From: Crambe crambe
Lineage: Eukaryota; Porifera; Demospongiae; Poecilosclerida; Crambeidae
Reading direction: 5' to 3'
NCBI GenBank assembly: GCA_963924555.1
Contig: OZ004582.1
Coordinates: forward strand, 3,348,001-3,412,000
Length of the DNA stretch: 64,000 nt
In this document: in pieces, positions 10,818 through 21,849 of the stretch
Numbering within the stretch: the stretch's first letter is position 1
How the letters are laid out: every line of letters begins with the position of its first letter
The notes under the pieces: generated by a model
Database searches by the model: none
Told to the model about the DNA's origin: nothing
The model's input: the letters and a program-made list of their open reading frames with translations, nothing else
Position numbers and translations under genes: made by a program

Positions 10818-12195
10818 TACAATTTTTTAAAAATTCATAACTCTCTTATCATTCATCCAATTTCAATTTTTCTTTATGCCATGTGCTACCAGCATGTGCA
10901 ATGGAACATTCTAGAAGTTCATAAAATTTAGCGAGTTTTTGTATTGTGTTCTATGGGCTTTGGTCTGTACGTGGAATTATTTCAAAAAAGTTCGTGCGAT
11001 CTTCTCTTTTAGCTACGATATGTCAACTTAGACTACTAGTTAGTTACCTTGAGAATGGCTGAGTTAACCAGTCCTAGATGGAGGAAGGACTTCTGAGTGC
11101 CAAGGCTGAGTATATGAGAGAGGCAAAGTGCTTGAAACGGATGAGCACCCAGGAACTGGAGTTATCACTGGGAAGTGACAGTGAAGTTGTTTCACCTGTA
11201 GCCTCAGTTGAAGATGCTCTGCTCTCACCTGAAGGTCCCCTTCACCCAGCTCCTAGAGGTCTTCTCAGGATGAGCAGGAGTCTCCAGTTGAAGAAAAAAT
11301 GTTGTATGTGGTCCTTTATTATGAGAGTTATCGTAACAGGCAAGGCATGTCCAAGATGGATGCTGCTCAAGAAGCTGCTAGCATTACTGGTCAGTTGCTC
11401 TTATTATATGAAGATGGTTTTGTTTTACGTTTGTGTGATTTAGGTTTTGCTGAGAGGACTGTGCGGCGATACAGGAAGGAATTTTTTGAGAATGGGCTCA
11501 AGTTCAAAGACAGCCAGCAAGGGAAACACAAGCGTCTTTTAGTGCTGAGCAATGAAAACCTACGTAAGGAGTGGGTTCGTGAAAATGCGTTCAAAAAAGG
11601 AGAACCCAACATGACTGCTGCTTCCTTTTGTGAGTATATAAATTCAATTCTGTTACCAAGTCACCACCTACCACCCAATTTCCCACGTACTATCTCCTTT
11701 CGAACTGCTGTACACAGGTTAAGATTTAAGCCTATTTCCCACAAGAAAGGTATCTATATAGATGGCCATGAGCGTGAGGATGTCGTTAAATACTTAAAAA
11801 TTGTGCATGAATCATCAGCCTAGGCCTCTATGTAGTGATGAAAGATCACCAACTATTCCCTCTACATCATCTGCTCCTGCTTCTATGTCCTCCACTCCAT
11901 CTACAGTTGACCTTCAGAAAGAAATGACGAAAAGTTAGTCATGATTTACCATGATGAGTCAATTTTTAATGCTAATGAAGCTCAGACCTGGATGTGGAGA
12001 ACATTAGACAAACCTGCTATTCTTCCAAAGACGAGAGGGTCGGGCATCATGGTCAGTGATTTCATCGAGGAACACAAGGAAGGATATTGGACTGGTGAGA
12101 AATTCATGTGCCAAATTGATAAGGCGCATATAAGATAGCCCATTTTAAGTACAACCTTGCCATGCACACGATTGTCTGGCTATTTGATCGAAGCA

Positions 12196-12203
12196 GCTGC
12201 CAT
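12196..12203. repeat. Target-site duplication, left (GCTGCCAT)
   Basis: The 8 bases directly before the TIR at 12204 are identical to 13520-13527 directly after the other TIR. Eight-base duplications are typical of hAT insertion. Confidence 0.92.
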
Positions 12204-13519
12204 TAGGGCTGTCCCAATTATTCCAGAATAATTTTGGGAATAATAGGTATTTGCAAGAATAACAGAATTATTCCAGCCTAATGGGCCTTTCAAAGGTCAC
12301 AAAGGTCAGTTGTTCTAATTAAAGCCAATTATCTGCTCATATGCCGGTGGGTCATGACTCTCATGGCTGAAACCAGCAGCAGCTCCTTGTCTTTGAGCTC
12401 TACCTCAGCAAATGAAGTGGATGATTCTAGCTCTATGAAGAGGAGGGACCACAACAGTCAAGGCTGATTATGAACCAAAGAGTGTCACTCCTTCCAGTAG
12501 GGTCCGTGAGTTTCCTGATGAGAACCTTACAGTATCTGCTTGGAAACCTATTCTGTTCAGCTTGCAGAGAGCCCATATCTCTGCTTTGATTCGCAGAAAC
12601 ACAAGACTTCAAAAGGCAAACTGCTTGTTAAAGAAGCAAAGCAAAGAAACATTGCAGAATTGCTCAAAAAGTATGACAAGGAGCATCATCCTAAAGGTGA
12701 AACATTGCCTAACAATGTCCGTTTGTATCGAGTAACTGTAGTGGATTGTATGCATGATCTACTTGAGGAGCATGCTTTCAGTCTTTCTGGTCGACAGCAC
12801 TTGAGCGAAACTATCCCCTTTATTACACTTTCATTGGCCAACCGCACTACCCCAACCTAATGGCCTGTGCAAGAAATGTGGCTAATGGAAATGCAACAGT
12901 TGAGCAACAACTAATCTCATATGGCAAGTTATGTGTGGAACCTGGCTTTGAGTACTTCAAAGCAAAATTTGAAGGTGAGCTGAAGCCAGTCATTTCATTT
13001 TTCAAGGGAGCTAGGCTACTGTCACCTCTGTGAATACATCCACAATTGATGAATTTGCATCTGCTTTTCCCTCTCTAAGTCCTCACACTGTCAATGGTCT
13101 CAAGGCAGAGCTTCCCAGTTATAAGGCTGCTGTTGAGGATGTGGAACCTTCCATTGATACTCATGGCTGGTGGCAAAGACATGAGGAGTTGCCTCACTGG
13201 TGCTCAGTCTTTAAACTTGTCCTGCTTGTTCAACCAAGTTCTGCTGCTGCTGAATGAGTATTTTCTCTTTTACAGAATTCCTTCACTCAGAGACAATCTT
13301 CTTCACTCGAAGACTATATAGAGACCTCATTGATGTTACAGTATAATCGCTGAGATGCTGACTCTTGAGTCACAACTGGTTTTTGTACCCATGCACTAAT
13401 TGACTTTTTATAATTTGATTGAGAATAATGGGGTAATCATTGGGAATAATAGGAGCATTTAGGGGGGAAATTCTGATAGAATAATAGGTTAGAAAAATTG
13501 AATAATTGGGACAGCCCTA
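12204..13519 (+). mobile_element. Nested hAT element, complete ends, internally deleted
   Basis: Terminal inverted repeats of 20 bp, TAGGGCTGTCCCAATTATTC at 12204-12223 and its exact complement at 13500-13519, are flanked by a perfect 8-bp duplication. Subterminal copies of GGGAATAATAGG-type motifs occur at both ends. The 1316-bp element contains only a truncated transposase (12546-13350), so it is non-autonomous. It interrupts the DRSSCH catalytic block of the DDE_3 transposon; removing it with one duplication copy rejoins that motif. Confidence 0.93.
12546..13350 (+). pseudogene. hAT transposase remnant lacking most of the catalytic core
   Basis: It reads AKQRNIAELLKKYDKEHHPK and a following helical stretch (12600-12830), then, in other frames, GKLCVEPGFEYFKAKFEGEL, FASAFPSLSPHTVNGLKAEL and the dimerisation domain WWQRHEELPHWCSVFKLVLL, LVQPSSAAAE with a stop, and SLEDYIETSLMLQYN. 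The RNase H-fold DDE region present in the related copy at 41290-42340 is mostly absent. The in-frame stop inside SSAAAE-xVFSLL confirms decay. Confidence 0.8.
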
Positions 13520-13527
13520 GCTGCCAT
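13520..13527. repeat. Target-site duplication, right (GCTGCCAT)
   Basis: Identical to 12196-12203. Host sequence (the DDE_3 transposase frame) resumes directly after it. Confidence 0.92.
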
Positions 13528-14224
13528 AGAGCATTTTCACCTGATGCAACAATATGAATGTGAAGCCAGGAGGGAAACAGAGTGTCATGATGAGGACTTT
13601 CGCGATGAAAATACAGTCGTTGAACGTTTCTTCCTTGATAGAGGAGACAAGGTCCACTTCATACCAAAATTTCATTGTGAAATGAATCCCATTGAACGTG
13701 TGTGGGGGCAAGCTAAACGATATACCTGTACTTACACAAATTTTACCCTTCCTGGACTAAGAGCTATTATTGAACCTGCCCTCTACTCAGTTACCCTTGA
13801 TCACATGAGAAAATACTTCCGCAAAGCAAGGGAGTATGAAAGGGTATATGTAGAAGGTCATAAAGCTGCACTAAGAACTTACAAATCCCATCATAGAATT
13901 TTTTCGGAAAAGGTATAATCATAACTTGGTCATCTTACATTTTTTTTTGTATTCTGTCTTATATTTTTGTTTTATGTGATTTTTAAAGATTTTTCTCATG
14001 ATGCTGTGAATTGATATAGAATTTTGAATTAGCATTTAGCCAAAAAATTAATTGATTTTTAAAGAGAGTATGCAAGCGGTGAATATAGGAAGCCATATTG
14101 CGCCAATTTTGGTTGCCATGGAGACCAAACTTTCATAGATTGTATGTATGGCTTCACTCTAGACCTGTACCAAGTTATAAGTTCATGAATAAACTAGAAA
14201 CTGTAAAACAAAATTTTGCTCTAG

Positions 14225-14527
14225 GGGTAAAATTGGACAGTTATGCTATATATGGCTGGTTCAGTCTATGGCACTGCAGCATCACAGTATCCACTAGCAA
14301 TCTATTTGCACACTGTCTCAACCTTGCAAGTCACTGGAAATAACAAGTATCAGAAACATGATGGGTGTCGTTGGGAGAGTGTACCAGTCCTTTGCTGCAC
14401 ACACTTGGAGAAAGCTTTTTCTGACTGTCAACCTTCCTCAACTGCTCATAAACTGAAGGATATGTGTTGCACTAGGTGGGTCCAAAGAATTGATACTATT
14501 GAACTCTTCAAGTCCCTTCATGTATAG
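14225..14527 (+). pseudogene. hAT (DUF4371) transposase relic, downstream half
   Basis: Shifted plus frames give GQ...YMAGSVYGTAASQYPLAIYL, HCLNLASHW-like remnants and SSTAHKLKDMCCTRWVQRID, the blocks that follow YDGAGNMAG in DUF4371-type hAT transposases. This is the continuation expected for the protein broken at 10817, so 10105-10817 and 14225-14527 are probably one old element split by the DDE_3 transposon. The end of the protein is absent. Confidence 0.6.
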
Positions 14528-14689
14528 GGTACTAATCAATATCTGATATAGGACAGACCTCCTGCGACTAATTAACACCTGTTAATAAAAAAATATTCGT
14601 TAAAATATTAAAAATGTCATAAATCAGCTAATTATAGATCAATTTCAACGATGTTGATATGTGTCCTGGTACTTTAACACCTTTCTGTA

Positions 14690-14881
14690 CAGCTTTTCGT
14701 ACACACACAACTGACCAGTTCTTCTAAAGCCTTTGCTGCTCGAGGAAGAGGAGTCCAGAAAGGCACCCAACCACATTCAGACTGAACCCATCCCCAGGAG
14801 CCTGGGTTGGGCAAGACTTGGTCTGTTACAAGAGATCGTCCCCACACATATCCAGCTTGATATGTAACTCTCTTTATGTCA
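14690..14881 (-). pseudogene. Cys-rich transposon-associated protein fragment
   Basis: The minus strand reads IKRVTYQAGYVWGRSLVTDQ, PNPGSWGWVQSECGWVPFWT and AKALEELVSCVCTKSCTERC. The order YQAG-W-x-LPxPxxWGW ... W-P-A-x-EL-x-CxC-x-C is what I recall from uncharacterised cnidarian and sponge proteins that end in a Cys-rich module. It stops inside that module. The sequence alone gives no function. Confidence 0.45.
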
Positions 14882-15106
14882 CTGTGAAAAAAGAATGTTA
14901 TAGTCTGCTATGTTTGCATACTTACAACTTTGTTTTACACTTGTAATAATCCGTTCTATATCATTAAATGTTTTAGGTAAAGCTTATTCCAAGAAATGAT
15001 ATAAGCAGGTGGTATAACAGTATTAAAACAAGTGTCAATGTTATAAGAACAATTATGATCATGTCTTATACTACAAGTTTAGTTTAGGGAGACTATAAAG
15101 CTATAG

Positions 15107-17375
15107 TTATTCATTTAGAAGTATATTATGCTTCTGTAAAGGAATTGCAATGCGCAAAGAGTCTTCTCCATAGTCCATCTTTATTTTCATATCTACTACT
15201 GCACACCGTGAGATGATTCTTGAAATTGGCATAAATGATGCACTGCTGAAGGGCTGGATTACAGTGGCAGCAACAATAATTCCATTTCCAAAATAAAATT
15301 TTTCAGGGATGATCATCATACCAGTCTATTTCTGCTAGTATGTGAGTTACTTCAGTTGCATTTTCATCTTCTTTATTTGGTAGTAGTTTGACAGATGGGT
15401 TATGGACAAGAAAATGCTGAATAGTTCCTATGCAAATAAAATGCCTGATGGAGAAGGCCATGCTGCTATTATTGTGGATGACCTTGAAATATATGTTTTT
15501 TTTTCAAAGACTTTCAGATCACGGAATTCCTCATAATGAAGTGGAACATGAGCAACATTTTCTTGACCATAAATTGCAATGTACATTTCAGCCAATATGT
15601 CTCTCTTCTCTTCTTTTAAGTACTTCTCTTTACGTGGAGGGATAGGAAACTGAAAAATTTGCTTCATGGCACATATCTTGTTTGGTAAGCATAACAAATT
15701 TTCTTCATATTTGAAAGAGGTCCTATTCTTTCATGTTTCATTTGCATGAAAGTGTGCTGAAGTTCAGTAGGAATGAAGGTTAACAGAAGATAGATTTTGT
15801 AGAGAGCAAAACTATTGTACAAGGGTAAGTTCTGGAGCATGCCAAGATTTTTGCATATTCTCAAGTATCCCGTTATATCTCTCAAAAGAGAAACACCAAA
15901 AAGAATGAAGTGGACCAACATCTAGTATGCAGTCTCTAATGCAATGCATATGCATGTTGGGAGTGCATTCCTCTTCACCATACAAATCAAGAAATCTTTG
16001 GCAGAATTTTAGCAACAAGATATCAGCTTTATCCACAGCATTCAAGTGGATATGTGGTTGACAGAGTAGGGAACATGCTTGTGAAAAAAAAACACCAATT
16101 GGCGTAATTTTGTTGAGGAAGGAAATGACGGAGAATGAATATAGTTGTCCACATCATCCACTGCTCAGCCGTAAATCCTGAAAATCTTGCAGATAATTTG
16201 TGTGGCAAGCGACCTACATTAGCTGGAGGATTTATCTCATCAACTCTTGAATATTTTCAAAATCATTTTCAGTTATGAGACCATGTTCCTTCCAAATATT
16301 TCAGTCGTATTTCCTTTTCTTTTTTATCTCGTGCTGACTGGGTCATGGCTGCTTTTGCCTGATTAACATGTAATATGTGAGCATCTAAAGTCCTGGATTG
16401 CCACTAAGTTAAACCTGTGCTTGGGAAACATTTAAGGCACCATAGTTTGCTTTAATACCAAAAATCCACAGATTTTGCGTGTTGCTGGTAAGTCAGAAGA
16501 AATGTACACTAGAGCTGCTCTTAGAATTTTGGAACTAAAATTTGATGATGGAATCTGAATCTCTACTCCATTCCAGAGTTTCAGTAGGTCATCTACCATG
16601 TACTCTAAGTATGGGTTTAAATCATTACAACTAGGCTCCTTTGGACCAGCTACTATAATAATATTTTCTGGCTCATTCTTCGTGGTAGATTCTGAATGAC
16701 TAAATAAATTACTCCAACACTGTACTGAGTATGAACAAAAGGCTGGAACCAATCTAAATTGAGCATGAAGATCAAGTTTCCAGGATTTTCAAGAAAAGGC
16801 ACATCATTTTTTTTTCATCCAGTCTTTCCATAATTTTCCATCATATACATCAGCTAGGACTTCAGGAGCAATCTTCCGTTCTCGCCATTCTTCACATGAT
16901 TCTGGAATCGCAGCAAGTCTTTGTAGTGATTCAATAATGTTGTAGTGGATAAAAGTTTTCTTAGGTACCAACTTGTACTTTTGCCCTACTTTGATTTTTT
17001 TCATCAATTTTACACCACATTTTTTTTCTACGCGAGTACTGAGAATGATTAGGAAATTTTATGAATCCACACTCCAAACTCACTTTCTCCCTATGCACTG
17101 TAACTATGCAGTCAGATCCATTGTATGAATGATGACAGTGAGGACATGCTACATACGTTTTGTATAATTTCTTTACATTCAAAGCCGAATCAGAGATCTA
17201 GCTCTACCGAAGAAAGAATGCTACAGTCTAGCGTTGGTGAAGAAGGCTCTGAGAAATCAAATGTGCTGTCAGATGCGGAACTTGAATCATTTTCTTGCTT
17301 ACAAGCAGGACAATATAGATGTGGAAGTTGTAGATGGCGTTGATATTTGCAATGAAGACAAACGTAACGTATCTG
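15107..17375 (-). pseudogene. EnSpm/CACTA-like Tnp2 transposase, copy 1
   Basis: Minus-strand blocks in order: a C-x2-C zinc-knuckle pair (VCLHCKYQRHLQLPHLYCPA) and a Ser/Asp-rich linker at 17190-17370; CPHCHHSYNGSDC (17125-17182); KKIKVGQKYKLVPKKTFIHY and VYDGKLWKDWM (16804-17007); PKEPSCNDLNPYLEYMVDDL and SDLPATRKICGFL (16432-16700, Tnp2 core); YGEEECTPNMHMHCIRDCIL and GPLHSFWCFSFERYNG (15860-16000, DUF4218-like); and C-terminal VIQPFSSASFMPISRII with FAIPLQK-like end (15107-15319). Stops and shifts separate most blocks. Copy 2 at 31866-32740 has the same blocks. Terminal CACTA repeats were not found. Confidence 0.75.
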
Positions 17376-18360
17376 CGACGCTTTTTTGGGTGGTTCTCTC
17401 CTATAGTTATTGAAATAGGAACTGAATAGATAAAACGCTATGTTATAGCTAAGTACTGCTCAGATGGCAATGTCAACTATGGAGGGGTGGGGCTGATCAA
17501 CGGGTGCTCTTTAATTAGGTAGCTATCAGAATTTACCTAGCGTCAGCCATAATTTGATTGCTACACTGAATGAACAGTACAATGACTGAGTGTACCGTAG
17601 CTAGTCTTCGTATCTCTGGCCCTAGCTTTAAAGAGTTTGATCTGCTGGCTGCATGTAGGTGCTACCCAAGAAATATCGGTTTTGTGCTATAGATCTAGGT
17701 ACATCAAATTATATGATAATATAGGTGTCTCCAAGTGCATGGAACATGCAGTCATCCTAAAGGTTATAAATGGGTGGAGTGTTCAGCTTGTAACAGGTGG
17801 TGGCATTGCAGTTGTGTTGGGGTACAATCCTACACTGCCAAGAATCCTTCTTTTGTATTCAACTGTTCAGAATGTCAGTCATATTAATTTTTGTATTATA
17901 ATACATATACAAGGGATGATGTTAATTTTTTTTTTTAAATAAGATTATGTCATAATATCGCATGTGAAAATTAGTGTGAATTTTTACAGCTGTTTATTTT
18001 TGCAAGCTTGCAATTAGAACATGACATGTCGGGGGGGTTTATAGATGGATAGTTGTAGTATCTTAATGTAATTAATATAACTCTGACTGTAGATGCTTGT
18101 TCGTAATTTCTGTGCTGGGTAACCGACTTTAGATTTTTGTACGGAGTTTGACTCGATTCGGATGGCGAATGTTTTGAAGTACAGCAACCCGGTGAGATGA
18201 CCATTGCTGCTCTAAACCCGTTTGCAAGTAGTACTCGACTTTCTTTATAATCTGGTGAAATCACAGCTCTATCCACTCCAGAGATATAGCTGTCCATATT
18301 TCGATGTGTCCGGAAATTGGTGGCTTACTCTAGTACTGTTATAATCCCCTTTTTTATATC
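17376..18360. other. Gap without a recognisable gene
   Basis: The plus ORF at 17637-17942 and the minus ORF at 17971-18297 have no domain I recognise. The latter (ISGVDRAVISPDYKESRVLL) could be coding but lacks splice support. The rest is AT-rich and non-repetitive. Confidence 0.3.
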
Positions 18361-18800
18361 TTATAACATCCTCTTTTCATGATGTGTTCTATCAAATGTT
18401 CGAGATGATTGTGCAAAGATTTGCTGTCGTGCCTGAGTGTGTGAGGCCTTTCCATCAGGTAGCATAGTGTGGTAGTCAGATTTCTTGCCTGTCCCGGAAA
18501 AGAATGACGTATTGTCACACCCTGTCAGTGCATGAAATGCAGGGAGAGCCTGTTGCTTTGACGGGGACATGGAACTACAAATGTCATGGATGGAAACTTC
18601 CTTCCTGTCCCAAATGACACCCAGAATTTCTCTGCTCCAATCTCAGCGAAAAATGCAATGCTCAGTACAATTACATACATCTGTGTCATTTGCAAGGATA
18701 AGAATGCGCCGTGTGTCCTTGTGATACTGCATTTGCGGCATGTAACATGACCCTGGTATCAAACTCTTCATGATTGCATGGAGAAAGAGGATATGAACAG
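18361..18800 (-). pseudogene. Transposon-associated FHALTGCD protein, decayed
   Basis: Minus-strand segments in shifting frames: SLSPCNHEEFDTRVMLHAAN, AVSQGHTxxILILANDTDV-like, IGAEKFWVSFGTGRKF, then QQALPAFHALTGCDNTSFFS and GTGKKSDYH. The set PCNHEEADTRxxLHA - DTDVVV - LW(V/I)xFGTG - LPAFHALTGCD(T/N) is a widespread multi-copy animal protein of unclear function, usually repeat-associated. At least three frameshifts. The 43085-43350 fragment (VFICSGCDYISYF) may be a distant relative. Confidence 0.6.
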
Positions 18801-18939
18801 GGCCCATTTCTTATTTTATTTAATTTATTTATGTGATGCCTGCAATCGGTTATCTTCTTGAACTAAAGAATTTATTCTATGCTGTATTTTCAGTTGCCTG
18901 CAGCTCGTGAAAATATGGCTGCCTTACCTATCATAATAT

Positions 18940-19400
18940 CTGGGGATACTCTGCCCATCCCAATACTATGGCAGAGTAGCTTTAGATACTTGGGGCCATA
19001 CCAGGGATAGCTCACTGCATATACCCATTGGCAGGATACTCTGACCATCCTATGCAGCATTGGCAGTTAGAGTAGCTATCTGCAGATACCAGGATACTTT
19101 GCCAAAGGGCTATATAAGCTGTGGTGTATGGGGATGTACAAAGTATCCCAGGTATCCATAGATATTCTGCCAGCTGTATTGTAGTCTCTGCCAGTGGGAT
19201 ATGCTGTAGTGTCAGTAGTATCCTGAGTATCCCAGGTATCCATAGATACTCGGGTGTAGTATCCTGGGATGGGCGGAGTATCTAAGTTATCCCTAGATAC
19301 TTCGCCATCCTGGGATGTACAGAGTATTCAGGTATCCATAGATACTCTGCCAGTGGGATATGCCAGGAGCATCTTGGGTGGGCTCGGGGTGTATGGGGAT
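18940..19400. repeat. Degenerate satellite of GGATAC/TATCCATAGATACTC units
   Basis: Variants of ATCCCAGGTATCCATAGATA followed by CTCTGCCA(G/T) recur many times, with irregular 30-60 base spacing and both orientations mixed. A similar block at about 21465-21600 suggests one array was split by the insertions between 19.4 and 21.4 kb. Confidence 0.65.
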
Positions 19401-19467
19401 ATGCTGTGGTAAATAAGGGGAAAAGCATTTCGTGAAATGAAAAAAGATGTAGGGATGACCACTGCAA

Positions 19468-19740
19468 TAAGATCGACGTACCGACTTACTGGCTATAGTC
19501 ATCAAAATTCTGCTTTGGCCATCTGTTAGAGCGGCACCTAGAGGCTGATCTTTTGCTATTAGTTTTGACTAAGGCTCTACTTCACTATTCGATAGCACTC
19601 GGAACACAGCTGCTAATCTTTCTACGCCATTTTGAAGGGGGCGGGGCTTATGGGCGGAGCCACGTAAGCTTAAGTTTAGCTATAGCCAAGGTCTTCATTC
19701 ATTATCTGATGATGTTCCAGTCACTCCTTGCTGAATTACA
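19468..19740 (-). repeat. Dispersed GC-box-containing repeat, copy 2 (inverted)
   Basis: Inverse of 3554-3790, sharing TAAGATCGACGTAC at one end and CTGAATTACAG at the other, with internal GCGGGGCTTATGGGCGGAGCC. It carries a roughly 40-base insertion near 19675-19715 relative to copy 1. Confidence 0.75.
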
Positions 19741-20002
19741 GTACAGATGCTCATCCTATAGTAGCATTATAGCCAGTACTTGGCTGTAGTGTAGTCAGCT
19801 CACTTCACCATGCCATGTACATGTCATTTACATTGCTGTTGCTGTAAAGTTTTATATCAACAAAACTTAAATAGCTAAACAAATTCTTCAACCAGAGACA
19901 CTGTATGTACCTACAAAAGAGGTTTACGTAGAGCTGGCTTTGTATAGTACTGTACTGTAGCCTCCCTCATTCAACTTCAAGCACTAAGAAAAAAAGATAA
20001 AA

Positions 20003-20085
20003 ACAAGTGAGCGTAAAAAAATTCTTCAAATAAAAAGGTTAAGTAGGGATAGCCTAAAATCTAGCTGGGCTATCTATAATGTGCT
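20003..20085. repeat. Single arm of the ACAAGTGAG foldback family
   Basis: Starts ACAAGTGAGCGTAAAAAA and continues with the same AAAAAGGTTAAGTAGGGATA core as 3281-3487. The opposite arm is missing. Confidence 0.7.
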
Positions 20086-20489
20086 GCAGCCTCGTATGAA
20101 AAAAATCTTCGCGATATTACCTCATAAAAGGGGTGGGGCAATTAATAGCAGTTCTCCTCATATAACACCTGCACAGGATGTGGCCATTTGATGGCATCCA
20201 CTATTATGATCACTACACCAAATGCATAAACTCCCCATACTCCTCCCTCAAGCAAGACATACGTACCATCTCAATAATTATTTCAGTGATCACATATGTA
20301 ACAATTAGCTAATGCTGTTCACTTTTTAAAATGTTCACTCCTTTCAGTACTCCATTACACTGCAGATGATCATCCTTCAAACTCTCCTCCCTGAACAGAA
20401 TGAAATACTGATCATTAAATAAATTTAGTTCAATCAAGGAAGCCTTTAGTGTCTATCAATTTTCATAATCACAAAGAAAAAGAATGCAA

Positions 20490-20929
20490 ACAAGTGAATG
20501 CAAAAAATTTCTTCGAAATAAAAATGTGAAGTAGGGATGCTATTATAACTGCAGCTTCATTATGAAAACCAAGTACTGCAGCATCGAAGCAGTATGGCCC
20601 AAAAATCTTGCTGGAATATGTATTATAACTGCATGCAAGAGAGTGAACTTAGTGAAGTGACCCTTACCCATCATCAAGTACAAGATACTATTCCTACTTC
20701 ACTCCCATGATCAAGGGCCAAGGGAGTGAAGTAGGAATAGTATCTCGTACTTGATGATGGGTAAGGGTCACTTCACTAAGTTCACTCTCTTGCATGCAGT
20801 TATAATACATATTCCAGCTAGCCATACTGCTTCGATGCTGCAGTACTTGGTTTTCATAATGAAGCTGCAGTTATAATAGCATCCCTACTTCACATTTTTA
20901 TTTTGAAGAAATTTTTTGCATTCACTTGT
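20490..20929. mobile_element. Foldback element, about 440 bp near-perfect hairpin
   Basis: The left half from 20490 (ACAAGTGAATGCAAAAAATT) is mirrored almost base for base to 20929, with the turn near 20705-20715. Outer ends match the 207-bp element at 3281-3487, but the inner arms differ. It has no coding capacity. Such long perfect arms imply recent origin or gene conversion, and transcription would give long double-stranded RNA. Confidence 0.88.
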
Positions 20930-20934
20930 ATAAT

Positions 20935-21440
20935 AAAGATTGATCCCATTTCCATCCTTCATGTTTCCTTACTTGTTCCTGTATGTTTTTAGCTATGTAT
21001 AGATTTCATTCTTCTATGTGTATGCAGGGACAGATGAAAGAAGAATAGTTATCCAATAGTTCTCCAGCATACCAACCCAATCATTATCAACGAGTCAAGG
21101 TGTTGTGTTATTGTTGAGCTAAACTTGGAGGTCGAAGATGCTGAAATAGAGTCTACCATGGTGAATTATAGAAAAGACGGCTTCCTAATTAAATTGTAGC
21201 TTGAGTGATTCGAGAGATTTGGTTGTCTAAGAATAATAATAATAATAATAATAATAATAGAGAAGAAGAAGAATCCAGCGATTTTACCTCTTGGCGTATT
21301 TCTGAAAAGGTAAGCTCCCTCGTCCTGAAACTTGGTCTGCACATTGTAGTAGGCTGGGTAATCATTCACAGTAGCTTTTGTTAGGTCTAAGCGGAGGAAC
21401 TAGAATTTTACTTTTGTATTAGTCTATAGGCAGCGCACGC
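20935..21440 (+). repeat. Dispersed repeat, copy A (with internal AAT microsatellite)
   Basis: The segment from GATTGATCCCATTTCCATCC through GTATGCAGGGACAGATGAAA and TTGGAGGTCGAAGATGCTGA matches 29640-29880, partly inverted at the start. The downstream piece with GTAATCATTCACAGTAGCTT matches 30210-30370 in inverse. An (AAT)n run lies at 21231-21259. Confidence 0.65.
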
Positions 21441-21464
21441 GGCCGTCCCAAGTCATCTGATATA

Positions 21465-21600
21465 AGCCAAGAGTATCCAGTATTTGGTATATTCATATGT
21501 ACCAGGAGTATCCTGGTAAGAGTAGTATACCTGAATACTCTGTACATCCCAGGATGGCGAAGTATCTAGGATTGTTCTGGGATGACTATATATCTGACAT
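21465..21600. repeat. Second block of the GGATAC satellite
   Basis: Same motif set as 18940-19400 (AGTATCCTGGTAAG, CATCCCAGGATGGCGAAGTA). Probably the distal part of the same array. Confidence 0.5.
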
Positions 21601-21849
21601 GTACACGGATTACTATAGAATGTCCACGGCACACCAGTGGACAACATTGCACCCAGTCTCTAAGTGCAAGGCCAACAGCAGTGGACTGGGGGCTCAGGGA
21701 AGCCAGAAGCCAACAGCATAGGGCCAGGTGAAGCCAGATTGAGTAATAAAAAGACCTGGCAGGGATAGTGGGGCAGGGCTAATTAGGAAGGGGTTTAGAA
21801 TTGGATATGATTTGCGGAAAGCCAGGTAACATGATTTCGGCAGCAGAGT

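Larger units (their letters stand above)
11055..13918 (+). mobile_element. DDE_3-type (Tc1/mariner-like) DNA transposon, disrupted
   Basis: From an ATG at 11055 an acidic N-terminus leads, after a shift near 11262, into MLYVVLYYESYRNRQGMSKM and a helix-turn-helix-like DLGFAERTVRRYRKEFFENG (11299-11823). Catalytic blocks follow: YHDESIFNANEAQTWMW (first D, 11941-12000), GSGIMVSDFIEEHKEGYWT, WLFDRSSCH (second D, ending 12203) and, after an inserted element, FIPKFHCEMNPIERVWGQAK (third catalytic residue E) with C-terminal HFRKAREY-like helices to a stop at 13918. The family is a DDE superfamily endonuclease found across fungi and animals. It is broken by the hAT at 12204-13519 plus frameshifts. 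Terminal repeats were not resolved. Confidence 0.8.
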
